A DNA stretch of 64,000 nucleotides from Erythrobacter sp. UBA1916 (GCA_002337385.1 DDFY01000004.1:109520-173519), one strand, 5' to 3'; shown: positions 19,756-28,512, counted from the first letter of the stretch. Program-made: numbers and translations. Notes: generated from the letters alone by a model not told the origin.

Positions 19756-20727
19756 TCAGATCTCGAAGCTGACCATCTTGGCCATGATGAAGGCGCCGAT
19801 GCTCATCCAGATGAGGCCGCCGAGGCCGGTGACGATCAGGCGGTCATCTTCGAAGAAGCCGCCGATGTAGCTGGGGTTGATCCAGTAGATCAGGCCGAAC
19901 ACGATGAACGGCAGCGCGCCGACGATATAGGCCGAGGCCTTCGATTCCGAGCTCATGGCCTTGATCTTGAGCTTCATCTGCGCGCGCTTGCGCAGCACGT
20001 CAGCCAGGTTTGAAAGCGTTTCGGCCAGGTTGCCGCCGGTTTCGCGCTGGATCGCCAGCGTGATGACGAAGAACTGGAATTCGGCTGTGCCGAGCTTGTC
20101 GGCGGATTCCTGCAGCGCTTCTTCCATCGTGCGGCCGATCTTGATGCGTTCGACCACGCCGCGGAACTCCGCGCCCACGGGGCCGGGCACTTCCTGCGCC
20201 ACCACGCCGAGCGTTTCGGCGACCGGCAGGCCCGAGCGCAGGCCACGCACGAGCAGTTCGATGGCATCGGGAAACTTGGCGTTGAACTGGGACAAGCGCC
20301 GCTTGGTAAAATAGCCGACCACGAAATGCGGGATGCCAGCGCCCATCATCAGGCCCAGGCCCAGCGCCAGCATGGCGGCGCCGGTCTGCAGGTAGAGCAG
20401 CGCGGCGATGGTCACCGCGAGGCCGGCCGAGGCATACATATATTGCGTGACCGTCCAGCCTTTGCCGGTGCGGGCGAGGCGAAGTGCCAACGCCTCGCTA
20501 CGCGAGCCTGACCCGGCAAGGCGGCTGCCCTTCGGGCGGCGCGCGGCGATTGCCTTCTTCAGCTGGCTTTCCACCCGATCGGTGGTGCTCTCGGAATGGC
20601 GGAAGCGCACGGCCTGCAGGCGGCGCGCGCTTTCCTTATTGGGGTTTGGCCCGACGAGGAGAAGATAGCCGAGGACCATCAGCGTCATCAGTCCACCGCC
20701 GACGAGCAGGAGCTGGAGGATGTTCAT
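19756..20727 (-). CDS. tadB: Tad/Flp pilus inner-membrane platform protein TadB
   Basis: A 323-residue F-domain protein. It has an N-terminal membrane helix (LLLVGGGLMTLMVLGYLLLVG), further hydrophobic segments near 95-130, the F-domain motif FPDAIELLVRGLRSGLPVAETLG and C-terminal membrane helices. It pairs with TadC. The gene begins 84 bases after the cpaE stop, where cpaF is normally found. That spacer contains only a hairpin and no coding sequence. Identity is clear from motifs and position. Confidence 0.93.
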   Translation of the reverse strand: MNILQLLLVGGGLMTLMVLGYLLLVGPNPNKESARRLQAVRFRHSESTTDRVESQLKKAIAARRPKGSRLAGSGSRSEALALRLARTGKGWTVTQYMYASAGLAVTIAALLYLQTGAAMLALGLGLMMGAGIPHFVVGYFTKRRLSQFNAKFPDAIELLVRGLRSGLPVAETLGVVAQEVPGPVGAEFRGVVERIKIGRTMEEALQESADKLGTAEFQFFVITLAIQRETGGNLAETLSNLADVLRKRAQMKLKIKAMSSESKASAYIVGALPFIVFGLIYWINPSYIGGFFEDDRLIVTGLGGLIWMSIGAFIMAKMVSFEI

Positions 20728-20754
20728 CGTCTACCTTCTTTCACCCGTCATATC

Positions 20755-20790
20755 CCCGGCAAGGGGATGGGCAGGCATCTGCCCGCCGGG
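20755..20790. repeat. Hairpin in the cpaE-tadB gap
   Basis: GGGCAG (20769-20774), loop GCAT and CTGCCC (20779-20784) form a perfect inner stem. CCCGGC (20755-20760) and GCCGGG (20785-20790) form an outer stem with an 8-base bulge on one side. No T run follows, so it is not a clear terminator. It occupies the junction where cpaF is absent. Confidence 0.5.
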
Positions 20791-20811
20791 AGCCGGATTG
20801 GCTGGCTTGGT

Positions 20812-22104
20812 TCATTCTGCCGGAGCAGCATTGGCCTTCGCCTTCGAGCCGCCGAGCAGCGCCTTCAAGTCGAGCTTGTCGAGCAGTGAGGAGCTGGCCT
20901 TGGACGAATTGGCGAGGGCTTCGCCGTCATCTTCGGCGATCCCGCTGATGATGCTGGCGATCTGGTTGATCGGGGCCGTTGCCTTGGCATTCTTGTTGGC
21001 TTCGACGAAGGTCTGGCCCAGCTTGGCGGCATTGACGGCGGCTTTCTGGTCGAACGGGATCATGTAGTTGATCTTGCGTTCGATCGAGGCTTCGAAGTCC
21101 GCCTTGGAGATTTCGGCCGCGCCGGTCTGCACCTTGTTGCACACCACCATCGGATGGGCGTTGGGTGCATTGCTCTTGAGCCAGGACAGGATGCGGATCG
21201 TGTCGCGGGCCGAGGCCAGCGTCAGTTCGCACACCAGCGCGACGACGTTTACCTCGGCGAGCAGGTGCGGGAAGTTGATCAGCATGTTGCGCGGCAGATC
21301 GACGATGGTCATGTCGAAAGCAGCGCGGAACTCCTCCTGCAGTTGCAGGAAGGCGGTGCCATCGGTCATCAGCGGCGAGTTGATCGGCGCTTCTGCCGAC
21401 ATGATCGCCAGCTTCTCATTGGCGCGGATCGCAGCGCGTTCGATGAACAGGCCATCGATGCGGCTGGGGTTCTCGATCGCATCGGTCAGGCCGCGGCCCG
21501 GTTCGAGGTCGAGGCACAGCGCATCGGTGCCGAAATGCACGTCGAGATCGAGTAGCGCGGTCGTGCGATCATGCTCGGTCGAGCACAGCCAGGCGAGCGA
21601 GGTTGCCAGCATCGAAGCACCGACGCCGCCACGCGTGCCGACGACCGCGGTCGCGATGTGTTCGCGACCCTCGGCGCCATCGGCTCCGCGCGGGTTGCTG
21701 AACACGGCTTGCGCCTGGGTCAGGCAATCGCGCAGCTGATTGGCCGACAGCGGCTTCAGCAGATAGTCTTGAATGCCGCTCGACAGCAGATCGCGGTAGA
21801 GGCGCACGTCGTTGACCTGGCCGATGGCAATCACCACCGTGCCCGGCTCGCAGACCTCAGCGAGTGCGTTGATGTCATTCAGCGGGTCGCCGCTTTCGGA
21901 CAGGTCCACCATCAGGATGGCGGGACTGGCGGAGATCGACAGCGACTGCACCGCGTTGCGCAGGCCGCCCTTGTTGCACTTCTCGCTTTGCCAGCCCATT
22001 TCGGTCACGACCGGGCGCAGCACATCAAGCGCGGCCTCGTCGCAGATATAGGCGGCGAAGGGATCGCGGTTCCCCATCGGATTGGGTTTCCAGGAGGCGC
22101 TCAT
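20812..22104 (-). CDS. cpaE: Pilus assembly protein CpaE/TadZ, ParA/MinD-like ATPase
   Basis: A 430-residue TadZ/CpaE protein. Residues 17-130 form a receiver-like domain (AILMVDLSESGDPLNDI, DYLLKPLS). It is followed by a ParA/MinD-like domain with the deviant Walker A GTRGGVGAS (156-164) and DLPRNMLINFP as the switch region. In Caulobacter CpaE helps localise the Flp pilus machinery to the pole. The gene starts five bases after the cpaD stop, so it is part of the same operon. The next gene downstream is tadB rather than cpaF. Confidence 0.93.
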   Translation of the reverse strand: MSASWKPNPMGNRDPFAAYICDEAALDVLRPVVTEMGWQSEKCNKGGLRNAVQSLSISASPAILMVDLSESGDPLNDINALAEVCEPGTVVIAIGQVNDVRLYRDLLSSGIQDYLLKPLSANQLRDCLTQAQAVFSNPRGADGAEGREHIATAVVGTRGGVGASMLATSLAWLCSTEHDRTTALLDLDVHFGTDALCLDLEPGRGLTDAIENPSRIDGLFIERAAIRANEKLAIMSAEAPINSPLMTDGTAFLQLQEEFRAAFDMTIVDLPRNMLINFPHLLAEVNVVALVCELTLASARDTIRILSWLKSNAPNAHPMVVCNKVQTGAAEISKADFEASIERKINYMIPFDQKAAVNAAKLGQTFVEANKNAKATAPINQIASIISGIAEDDGEALANSSKASSSLLDKLDLKALLGGSKAKANAAPAE

Positions 22105-22109
22105 GGTCT

Positions 22110-22760
22110 TTAGTTCCCCGTGCTGGCGACAGCCGAGACGCCATCAGAGGCGGTCGGAGCCTGTTCGCGATAGGACTGGATGGCGCGGGTCGAGGTCATC
22201 ACCGTGGTCTCACCCGTTCCGCGTGCGCCTTCGAGCAGGTGCTCGGGATCGGCAATCATCGCCGCCAGGTTCGAATTGACCGCGCAACCGAAGTTGGGGG
22301 AGGTGTTGTTGCCGAGCGTGGTGCCGGACTGGTCCGACCAGTCCGGGCAATCGGGGACATAGGCGTGCGAGCGTGTGATCACGATGCGCACCTTGCCCGG
22401 ATCGATGAAGCCTTCGGTCACCGGGGCGCCTTCGCTCAGCAGCAGGCTGTGGCGACTGGCGATGGCGGCGACGTCCTCGCGCACGGCGGGATTGTCGACC
22501 GCGGCATCAAGGCCGATGCGGTCGCCGTAGCCGATGTCCATGGCCTCGAACCAGTCGGCCAGTCGTTGCTGTTCGCTGATCGGCAGGCCGCCAGCATTGG
22601 TCGCAAGATCGAGCGTGTAGTTGTTACGCTCGACGACGGGCTGATGGACCGAATAGAGCGTGCCGTTCTTGGCCGCCTCGGATGTGGAGCAAGCGCCAAG
22701 GCCCAGCGCGAGCGAGAGGGCCAGGACCGTTGTGGCGGCGCGATTGCGGCTGTTGGTCAT
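22110..22760 (-). CDS. cpaD: Flp pilus assembly lipoprotein CpaD
   Basis: A 216-residue lipoprotein. It has the lipobox L-G-A-C (Cys24) and the CpaD C-terminal region with PNFGCAVNSNLAAMIADPEHLLEGA, which is the family hallmark. It is thought to be an outer-membrane accessory protein (pilotin-like) for the CpaC secretin. It follows cpaC by 14 bases and precedes cpaE by five in one operon. The assignment is firm. Confidence 0.92.
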   Translation of the reverse strand: MTNSRNRAATTVLALSLALGLGACSTSEAAKNGTLYSVHQPVVERNNYTLDLATNAGGLPISEQQRLADWFEAMDIGYGDRIGLDAAVDNPAVREDVAAIASRHSLLLSEGAPVTEGFIDPGKVRIVITRSHAYVPDCPDWSDQSGTTLGNNTSPNFGCAVNSNLAAMIADPEHLLEGARGTGETTVMTSTRAIQSYREQAPTASDGVSAVASTGN

Positions 22761-22774
22761 CGTGAAAACCCTTC

Positions 22775-24439
22775 TCAGTTCATGCTGAAGCCGGGGCGGG
22801 CAGCCGCGGCGGATTGGGCGGGGGTGTCGCTAGGTGCGCCTTCGGCAAGGGCGTCGCCGCTTTGATCGGCAGCGCTCACTTCCGGATTGGCACCGGCCTC
22901 GTCAGCGGAGCGCGGCATCGGTCGCACAGCGCCCGGACGGCCCGCCGTTTCGCGGTTGAGGAAGAACTGCTCGCCGAAGTTGGGCGAGGCGTAGCCATCG
23001 GTCGGCAGGCTGATCTCGCGATCGCTGATTGGCGTCACCAGATAGGGCGTGACGACGATCACAAGCTCGGTTTCGCCGCGCTGGAACTGGTTCGAGCGGA
23101 ACAGGTTGCCCAGGATCGGCAGATCGCCCACGCCGGGTGTCTTGTCGATTGTGCTCTGGGCGTTGTTCGACAGCAGGCCGGCAATCATGAAGCTTTCGCC
23201 CGAGCCCAGCTCGATGGTCGTCTCGGCGCGGCGCGTGGTCAGCGCGGGGATGGAGTTGCCGTTCAGGGTGACGGCACCCTGCGACGACAGCTCCGAAACT
23301 TCCGGGCGCACGCGCATCGAGATGCGGCCATTGGCCAGCACCGTGGGGGCGTAGCTCAGGCTGACGCCGTATTTCTTGTATTCGATCGAGTTCGTGCCAA
23401 GCGGCTGCGGCACCAGGATCGGGAATTCACCGCCAGCGAGGAACTCTGCCGTTTCGCCCGAAAGCGCGGTCAGGTTGGGCTGGGCCAGCGTGGTGACGAG
23501 GCCCTCTGTTTCCGCCAGGTCGAGTGCGCCGGCGATATCGAGACCGAGAAAGCGGCCGACACCGGCGATGCTCGTGGCACCAGCAAGAGGAGCAATGCTG
23601 GTGGCATCAACCTCGATGTACGGCTCGCCGATCGGTACCCCGTCAACGACCTGATAGTTCGGGTTACGCATGTAGGTCTTGACCGCGTTGCCAACACCAG
23701 TGGCGCTGTTGGGCCTGAAGTTTGGAGCGAAGCCGCTGCGACCCCGGCCAAGGCCGAACTGGAAGCCGTCGGTGCCGTCGATGGTCGTGATATTGGAGTT
23801 CAGCGAGCGGACCAGCGAACGGCTGACCTCGGCAAAGCGCACGCGCAGGTTAACCTGCAGCGGGGTGGCCATGCGCAGCCGCGAAATCACGTTGGTATCC
23901 TCGCCGACGAAGGCCGAAACGAGGCGCTCTGCCTCGGCGGCATCTTCGGGTGCGCCCACGGTGCCGGTCAGCAGCACGGTGTTCGATCCCATGGTCGCGA
24001 TGTTGACCTTGGCCTCGGGCATGGCGAGCGCCAGCATCTGATCGATCGAATCGATGTTCGAACCGACCCGGATGTTGGCCGACCAGATGATGTCGCCCGA
24101 AACGTTGCTGGCATAGATCGTGGTTTCACCGCCAGCCAGGCCCATCACGAACAGCTGGCGCTGCGACTTGACCTGGACATCGGCCACGGCATCGTTGGCG
24201 ACGAAGACATCGGTCATCGATCCCGGCACGTTGACGAGTTCACCGCGACCGATCGACAGGACAATATCCTGCGCCGGGGCGATCGTGCCCTGGGCCAGGG
24301 CTGGGCTGGCCGGCACTGCTGCCAGCGGGGTCAGCGCACAGGCGGCGCTCAGCGCAATCTTGGTAAGGCGGCTGTGCATCGACGGGCCTTTCAGGTTGGC
24401 AAATTTGTTCGGACGCGATTGCGGGATGATGTGGCTCAT
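22775..24439 (-). CDS. cpaC: Flp pilus outer-membrane secretin CpaC/RcpA
   Basis: The secretin that forms the outer-membrane pore of the Tad pilus. It has an N-terminal export region ending in SPALAQG, a pilus-and-flagella N domain (DIVLSIGRGELVNVPGSMTDVFVAN), a BON-like segment (VLLTGTVGAPEDAAEAERLV) and the secretin domain from about residue 220, with the GEFPILVPQPLG and RVRPEVSELS segments. The C-terminal about 60 residues are Ala/Pro/Ser-rich and disordered. I start it at the ATG of MSHIIPQ with AAGGTGA six bases upstream, 22 bases after cpaB. A second ATG at 24379 would give a shorter signal peptide. Confidence 0.92.
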   Translation of the reverse strand: MSHIIPQSRPNKFANLKGPSMHSRLTKIALSAACALTPLAAVPASPALAQGTIAPAQDIVLSIGRGELVNVPGSMTDVFVANDAVADVQVKSQRQLFVMGLAGGETTIYASNVSGDIIWSANIRVGSNIDSIDQMLALAMPEAKVNIATMGSNTVLLTGTVGAPEDAAEAERLVSAFVGEDTNVISRLRMATPLQVNLRVRFAEVSRSLVRSLNSNITTIDGTDGFQFGLGRGRSGFAPNFRPNSATGVGNAVKTYMRNPNYQVVDGVPIGEPYIEVDATSIAPLAGATSIAGVGRFLGLDIAGALDLAETEGLVTTLAQPNLTALSGETAEFLAGGEFPILVPQPLGTNSIEYKKYGVSLSYAPTVLANGRISMRVRPEVSELSSQGAVTLNGNSIPALTTRRAETTIELGSGESFMIAGLLSNNAQSTIDKTPGVGDLPILGNLFRSNQFQRGETELVIVVTPYLVTPISDREISLPTDGYASPNFGEQFFLNRETAGRPGAVRPMPRSADEAGANPEVSAADQSGDALAEGAPSDTPAQSAAAARPGFSMN

Positions 24440-24461
24440 GGGTGTCACCTTGCTCTCGGCA

Positions 24462-25529
24462 TCAGCGCTGGCTGGTCGCCGCCGTGCCGCGGTCGAGCAG
24501 GGCACCGGCCTTGCCGACGGGCTCGAGTTCGGGGGCGTCCTGGCCGCGGGTCACGCGGACGGTGGGGCCTTGGGGGACGGCAGCGGCGACAGCGTCGGCC
24601 ATCTGGCCGAGCGGATTAAACTCGGCTTGGGCCTGCTGCGGGGCCGAAGGGCGGGGCATCGTGCTGCGCTGGAAGCGCGACACGTCACCGCCGGTTACAT
24701 AGGTGGTGGAGCTGTCACGCGGGCGGGAGACCACGGTGCGGAGCAGCGCCTCTTCCTCATCGCGGGTGGCGTTGTCAGGCATGTCGACGTCGCCCGAGGC
24801 CAGTGCGCGTTCGAGTTCGGACTGGTTGTCGGCAATTGAGCGCAGCGACAGGCTGAGCGTGCCGATGGTCTGCGCAACGGCGATCTTCTCGGCGATGCGC
24901 GGCGTAACTTCGAGCGTAACGGCGCGGAACTGGCGGACCACGGTCTTGCCGTCTTCGTTGGTAACGCTTTCGGTGTCCTGGTCGGTGGCCAGCACGCGCA
25001 GGTTGAACAATACGGTTTCGGAGGTGTTAAGCACACCGCCATCGCCTTCACCAGCGACGCTCTGAGTCAGCACGAGGTCGACGCGGTCACCCGGGAAAAC
25101 GAAGCCCGAAACGCCGGTGCGGGCCGAAACGGGCACCGATACGGCGCGCATGCCCGGCCCGAGCGCTGCCGCGAGAAAGCCGCGGTCGCCCGGCGCCACC
25201 AGGGCACCCTGGGTCACTGGCTCACCAGCGGTTACGGTGTTGCGAACGACGGTGCCAAGCAGGCTTTCCATATTGGTTTCGCCGTCGATGAAATAGGCAT
25301 CCTGCACCAGTTCCTGGGGCCACAGTTGATAGCCCACGGCATCGGCGGTGATGATGGTGCCGACCGGGAGGCTGCGCTTGGCAACCAGAACCTTGGGGCC
25401 TTGCGGCTCAACCACGGCCGCTTCGGCCTGCGGTGCGGAGGCACCCGCGAACATGCTGCGCGCGGCCAGCGCGGTGCCTACCGCGACGACCAATGCTGCA
25501 ACCAGCAATACGAGCTTCTTCTTGTCCAT
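24462..25529 (-). CDS. cpaB: Flp pilus assembly protein CpaB/RcpC
   Basis: A 355-residue protein with one N-terminal transmembrane helix (about 5-24), an SAF domain (VLVAKRSLPVGTIITADAV, about 47-115) and the RcpC/CpaB domain (FVFPGDRVDLVLTQ). It is anchored in the inner membrane with a periplasmic body and acts with CpaC at the outer membrane. The C-terminal 80 residues are low-complexity. It follows the peptidase gene cpaA by 72 bases and is 22 bases before the chosen cpaC start. Confidence 0.93.
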   Translation of the reverse strand: MDKKKLVLLVAALVVAVGTALAARSMFAGASAPQAEAAVVEPQGPKVLVAKRSLPVGTIITADAVGYQLWPQELVQDAYFIDGETNMESLLGTVVRNTVTAGEPVTQGALVAPGDRGFLAAALGPGMRAVSVPVSARTGVSGFVFPGDRVDLVLTQSVAGEGDGGVLNTSETVLFNLRVLATDQDTESVTNEDGKTVVRQFRAVTLEVTPRIAEKIAVAQTIGTLSLSLRSIADNQSELERALASGDVDMPDNATRDEEEALLRTVVSRPRDSSTTYVTGGDVSRFQRSTMPRPSAPQQAQAEFNPLGQMADAVAAAVPQGPTVRVTRGQDAPELEPVGKAGALLDRGTAATSQR

Positions 25530-25601
25530 GGTGCGATACGCCCCTTCAGGTCCTTGCGGTTAGGTCGCATGACAATAGCTTGTCAGTGGTTAAGATCGGG
25601 T

Positions 25602-26096
25602 TCACCCGGCTAGCTGCGCTGCGGGCAGGGCGGGGTGGATGAGCCCGTAGATGATCCATAGGCCGGCCATCGAAATCGCCACGCCGTAGGGGATCGTCAG
25701 TTTGTCTTTCTGGCGGCGATAGATGTGCCACATGCCGAACCCGACGGTGAGCACGCCGCCAAGCAGCGCCATCATCACCAGCAGGTTGAGGAAGGTCACC
25801 GGCGCGATCCACAGCGCCAGCGCGGTGAGGAGCTTGACGTCGCCACCGCCCATTGCGCGGATTGCGAAGAAGATCGACAACACCGCAAATGTCACCACGG
25901 CGAGCCCAAGCTGCCAGGCCACGTCGGGCCACAGAGCCATGTCGCTGGCGAACCAATAGATCGGTGCGCCCAGAGCAATCGTCCCGGTCAGCCAGTTGGC
26001 GATGCGGCGGCTGCGGATATCGGTGAACGCAGCAATCAGCAGCGCAATTGCCAAGGCGCACAGCAGTCCGTACTGGAATGGATCTTCAACCATCAT
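25602..26096 (-). CDS. cpaA: Prepilin peptidase CpaA/TadV
   Basis: A 164-residue polytopic A24 aspartic peptidase that cleaves the leader of Flp-type prepilins at the inner membrane. It has the two catalytic aspartates: Asp26 in FTDIRSRRI and Asp86 in the GGGD motif (MGGGDVKLL). It lacks the N-terminal methylase domain of PilD, as in TadV/CpaA. It is the first gene of the Tad set on this strand. No Flp pilin gene is next to it, although pilin is usual at this end. Two ATG codons (26096 and 26093) are possible, and an inverted repeat (26094-26100 with 26116-26122) overlaps them. Confidence 0.92.
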   Translation of the reverse strand: MMVEDPFQYGLLCALAIALLIAAFTDIRSRRIANWLTGTIALGAPIYWFASDMALWPDVAWQLGLAVVTFAVLSIFFAIRAMGGGDVKLLTALALWIAPVTFLNLLVMMALLGGVLTVGFGMWHIYRRQKDKLTIPYGVAISMAGLWIIYGLIHPALPAAQLAG

Positions 26097-26173
26097 GCTC
26101 TCGTGAGTTTGCCATGAGCATGGGTGCTAGCTCGTAGTGCTTACCAAACAGTAACCACACCCGGGAGGTCGCC

Positions 26174-27151
26174 ATTCACCAGCCCCATCACGCGGACGCC
26201 TTTGACCGGCGCGCCATTCCCGCGGCTGCGCGCGAAACCTTGTGGCAGGCCGCCGATGGCCATGAGGTCCGCCGGATCGACTGGCCCGCGCCGCCTGCCG
26301 GGGTTGAGCATCGCGGGCACATGCTGTTCATGGCCGGGCGCGGCGATGCTTATGAGAAATATCTGGAGAGCTTCGAGCACTGGCGGCTGGCAGGCTGGCA
26401 GGTCAGCGCGGCGGACTGGCGCGGGCAGGGCGGATCGGGCCGGTTCGGCATTGGCGATGTCGGCCATATCGACGATTTCGGCACCTGGGTGAGCGATCTC
26501 GGCGCGCTGTGGGCCGACTGGGCCGAAGGGCGCGAGGGGCCGTTGGTGCTGATCGGGCATTCGATGGGCGGCCATCTGGTGTTGCGTGCCGTCCTCGAAC
26601 AGGCGTTGGCTCCACGCCCCGCTGCGCTGGTGCTGTCGGCGCCAATGCTTGATACCTTTCCCGAACATCTGCCGTTGTTCGCCAAGCGGCTGGTGGCCAA
26701 TGCGATGGTGCGGCTCGGCCATCCGGGGCGGGCAGCGTGGAAAATCAGCGAGAAGCCGGGCAGCCGGGCGAGCGCGCGCCAGTCGCTGCTCACGCACGAC
26801 CGGGAGCGCTATGCCGACGAGCAATTCTGGCGCGAGGCGCGTCCGGAGTTGAAACTGGGTCCGGGCAGCTGGGGGTGGGTGTTGGCTGCGATCCGTTCCA
26901 CCGGGGTGCTGTTTGCACCTGGCGCGCTGGAAAGCGTGGATGTGCCGGTGATGATCGTGGCAACGGCGGTGGACAAGCTCGTCAGCCCCGCCGCGATCCG
27001 CGTGGCCGCCAAGCGCCTGCCCGATGCCGAACTGCTCGAATTCGGGGATGAGGCGCAGCACGAAATCCTGCGCGAGGTCGATCCGGTGCGCGACAAGGCG
27101 CTGGCTGCGATCGACGACTTCCTCGCGCGGCGGACCACACACAAGGAATGA
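26174..27151 (+). CDS. Alpha/beta hydrolase (monoacylglycerol lipase-like), probable AUU start
   Basis: A serine hydrolase with the nucleophile elbow GHSMGG (about 115-120), an oxyanion region and a C-terminal PVMIVATAVDKLVSPAA block with the acid residue, then His in QHEILREV. It resembles bacterial lysophospholipases and monoglyceride lipases. The frame is open from the stop at 26135 but contains no ATG, GTG or TTG before TTG at 26240. The residues encoded before that TTG (HHADAFDRRAIPAAARETL) look coding, and the only codon with a good ribosome site (GGGAGG, five bases upstream) is ATT at 26174. I take this as the start with moderate confidence. The gene overlaps the next one by ATGA. Confidence 0.85.
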   Translation: MHQPHHADAFDRRAIPAAARETLWQAADGHEVRRIDWPAPPAGVEHRGHMLFMAGRGDAYEKYLESFEHWRLAGWQVSAADWRGQGGSGRFGIGDVGHIDDFGTWVSDLGALWADWAEGREGPLVLIGHSMGGHLVLRAVLEQALAPRPAALVLSAPMLDTFPEHLPLFAKRLVANAMVRLGHPGRAAWKISEKPGSRASARQSLLTHDRERYADEQFWREARPELKLGPGSWGWVLAAIRSTGVLFAPGALESVDVPVMIVATAVDKLVSPAAIRVAAKRLPDAELLEFGDEAQHEILREVDPVRDKALAAIDDFLARRTTHKE

Positions 27152-28266
27152 CAGCGAATATGAGTGCGCAGGATTGCGACATTCTGGTCGTAGGGGCCGG
27201 AATTGCGGGAGCGAGCATCGCGGCCGAGCTGGCCGAACACGGCGCCGGACGTATCGTGGTGGTCGAGGCCGAGAGCCGACCGGGCTACCACACCACCGGC
27301 CGTTCGGCCGCGTTCTGGGAAGAGTGCTACGGCGGGCCGGAGATCGTGCCGCTGACCATGGCTTCGGGCAAGGCGCTGCGCGAGGGCGGCTTTCTCCTTC
27401 CGCGCGGGGCGCTTTACTTGTCGCGCGAAGAGGATCGGGCCGAGGTTGATGGCTTCATGGAGCGGTTCGCTGATAGCGGCGTGACCATCGAGCGGATCGG
27501 TGGTGAGACGATCGGCGATATCGTGCCGGGCATCCGGCCCGAGTGGAACCTCGCGATCACCCAGCCGAACTGCGCGGATATCGACGTGGCCAGCCTGCAC
27601 CAGCACTTCCTTGCCCGGGTGCGCGCTGCCGGGGTGGACCTGCGGACCCATCATTGTCTGCACGCGGCGGAACGCGAAGGCTCGGGCTGGCTGGTCGACC
27701 TTGGCCCGGCAGGCGAGATGCGTGCGGGCGTGATCGTCAATTCTGCCGGGGCCTGGGCCGACAAGGTTGCCCGCACCTGCGGTGCGCGCCCGCTGGGGAT
27801 CACGCCCTTGCGCCGCACCATCGCGCAGCTGCGCTGTGCTCCGGCAGTGCCGCAGGATCTGCCGCTGGTGCTTGATCTGGCGGGCCAGTTTTACTTCAAG
27901 CCCGAGGCCGGCAAGCTATGGCTCAGCCCACAGGACGAGACGCCGAGCGAACCCTGCGACGCCGCGCCTGAAGAGCTGGACGTGGCGATCGCGATCGACC
28001 GTTTCGAACAGGTGGTCGACTGGCGGATCGAGGCGGTGGAGCACAAGTGGGCAGGGCTGCGCAGCTTCGCGTCTGACCGGGCGCCGGTCTACGGTTTTGA
28101 CCCGCGGCAGGAGGGTTTCTTCTGGTATGCGGGGCAGGGCGGCTACGGCATCCAGACCTCTCCGGCAGGCGCGCGGCTGGGCGCGCAGCTGCTGTTGGGC
28201 CTGCCTGCCGACGCGATGACGCAGGGCATCGATCCGGCTCCTTACGCGGCGGCCCGGTTCGGCTAG
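27148..28266 (+). CDS. FAD-dependent oxidoreductase, DadA/glycine-oxidase family
   Basis: A 372-residue flavoprotein with an N-terminal Rossmann motif (DILVVGAGIAGASIAAELA, residues 11-29), an AEHGAGRIVVVEAESRPGYHTTGRSA segment that binds the FAD ribose, and the C-terminal WYAGQGGYGIQTSPAGARLGAQLL FAD-contact block. The DAO fold covers amine and amino-acid oxidases and dehydrogenases, and the substrate cannot be read from sequence. ATG at 27148 overlaps the hydrolase stop (ATGA), which suggests coupled translation. An in-frame ATG four codons later has AAGGA 12 bases upstream and is an alternative start. Confidence 0.88.
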   Translation: MTANMSAQDCDILVVGAGIAGASIAAELAEHGAGRIVVVEAESRPGYHTTGRSAAFWEECYGGPEIVPLTMASGKALREGGFLLPRGALYLSREEDRAEVDGFMERFADSGVTIERIGGETIGDIVPGIRPEWNLAITQPNCADIDVASLHQHFLARVRAAGVDLRTHHCLHAAEREGSGWLVDLGPAGEMRAGVIVNSAGAWADKVARTCGARPLGITPLRRTIAQLRCAPAVPQDLPLVLDLAGQFYFKPEAGKLWLSPQDETPSEPCDAAPEELDVAIAIDRFEQVVDWRIEAVEHKWAGLRSFASDRAPVYGFDPRQEGFFWYAGQGGYGIQTSPAGARLGAQLLLGLPADAMTQGIDPAPYAAARFG

Positions 28267-28323
28267 CCAGCGGCTGGCGACGTGATATAGTCAGCCTGCC
28301 TTTAGCAACCAGAGGACAAGTTC

Positions 28324-28506
28324 GTGGCTCATCACTTTGAAATCTACAAGGACAAGGCCGGAGAGTTCCGGGTCCGCTTCAAGTACAATTCGGAAATTAT
28401 GTTCTCGACCGAAGGCTATGCCTCCAAGGCGAGTGCGAAGAACGCCATCGATTCGATCAAGCAGAACGGCCCCGCGGCCGAGGTCGTCGACAACTCCGAC
28501 GCCTGA
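28324..28506 (+). CDS. DUF1508 (YegP-like) small protein
   Basis: A 60-residue protein with one DUF1508 unit: FEIYKDKAGEFRVRFKYNSEIMFSTEGYASKASAKNAIDSIKQNG. E. coli YegP has two such units. The fold is a small alpha/beta sheet of unknown function. The start is a GTG with GAGG upstream (28313-28316). It lies alone between the FAD oxidoreductase and the convergent rnhA. Confidence 0.85.
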   Translation: MAHHFEIYKDKAGEFRVRFKYNSEIMFSTEGYASKASAKNAIDSIKQNGPAAEVVDNSDA

Positions 28507-28512
28507 TCCGGT

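Noticed and set aside
22814..24619. 601-residue plus-strand frame opposite cpaC
   Set aside because: Antisense shadow of cpaC and part of cpaB; Arg/Gly/His-rich with no domain.
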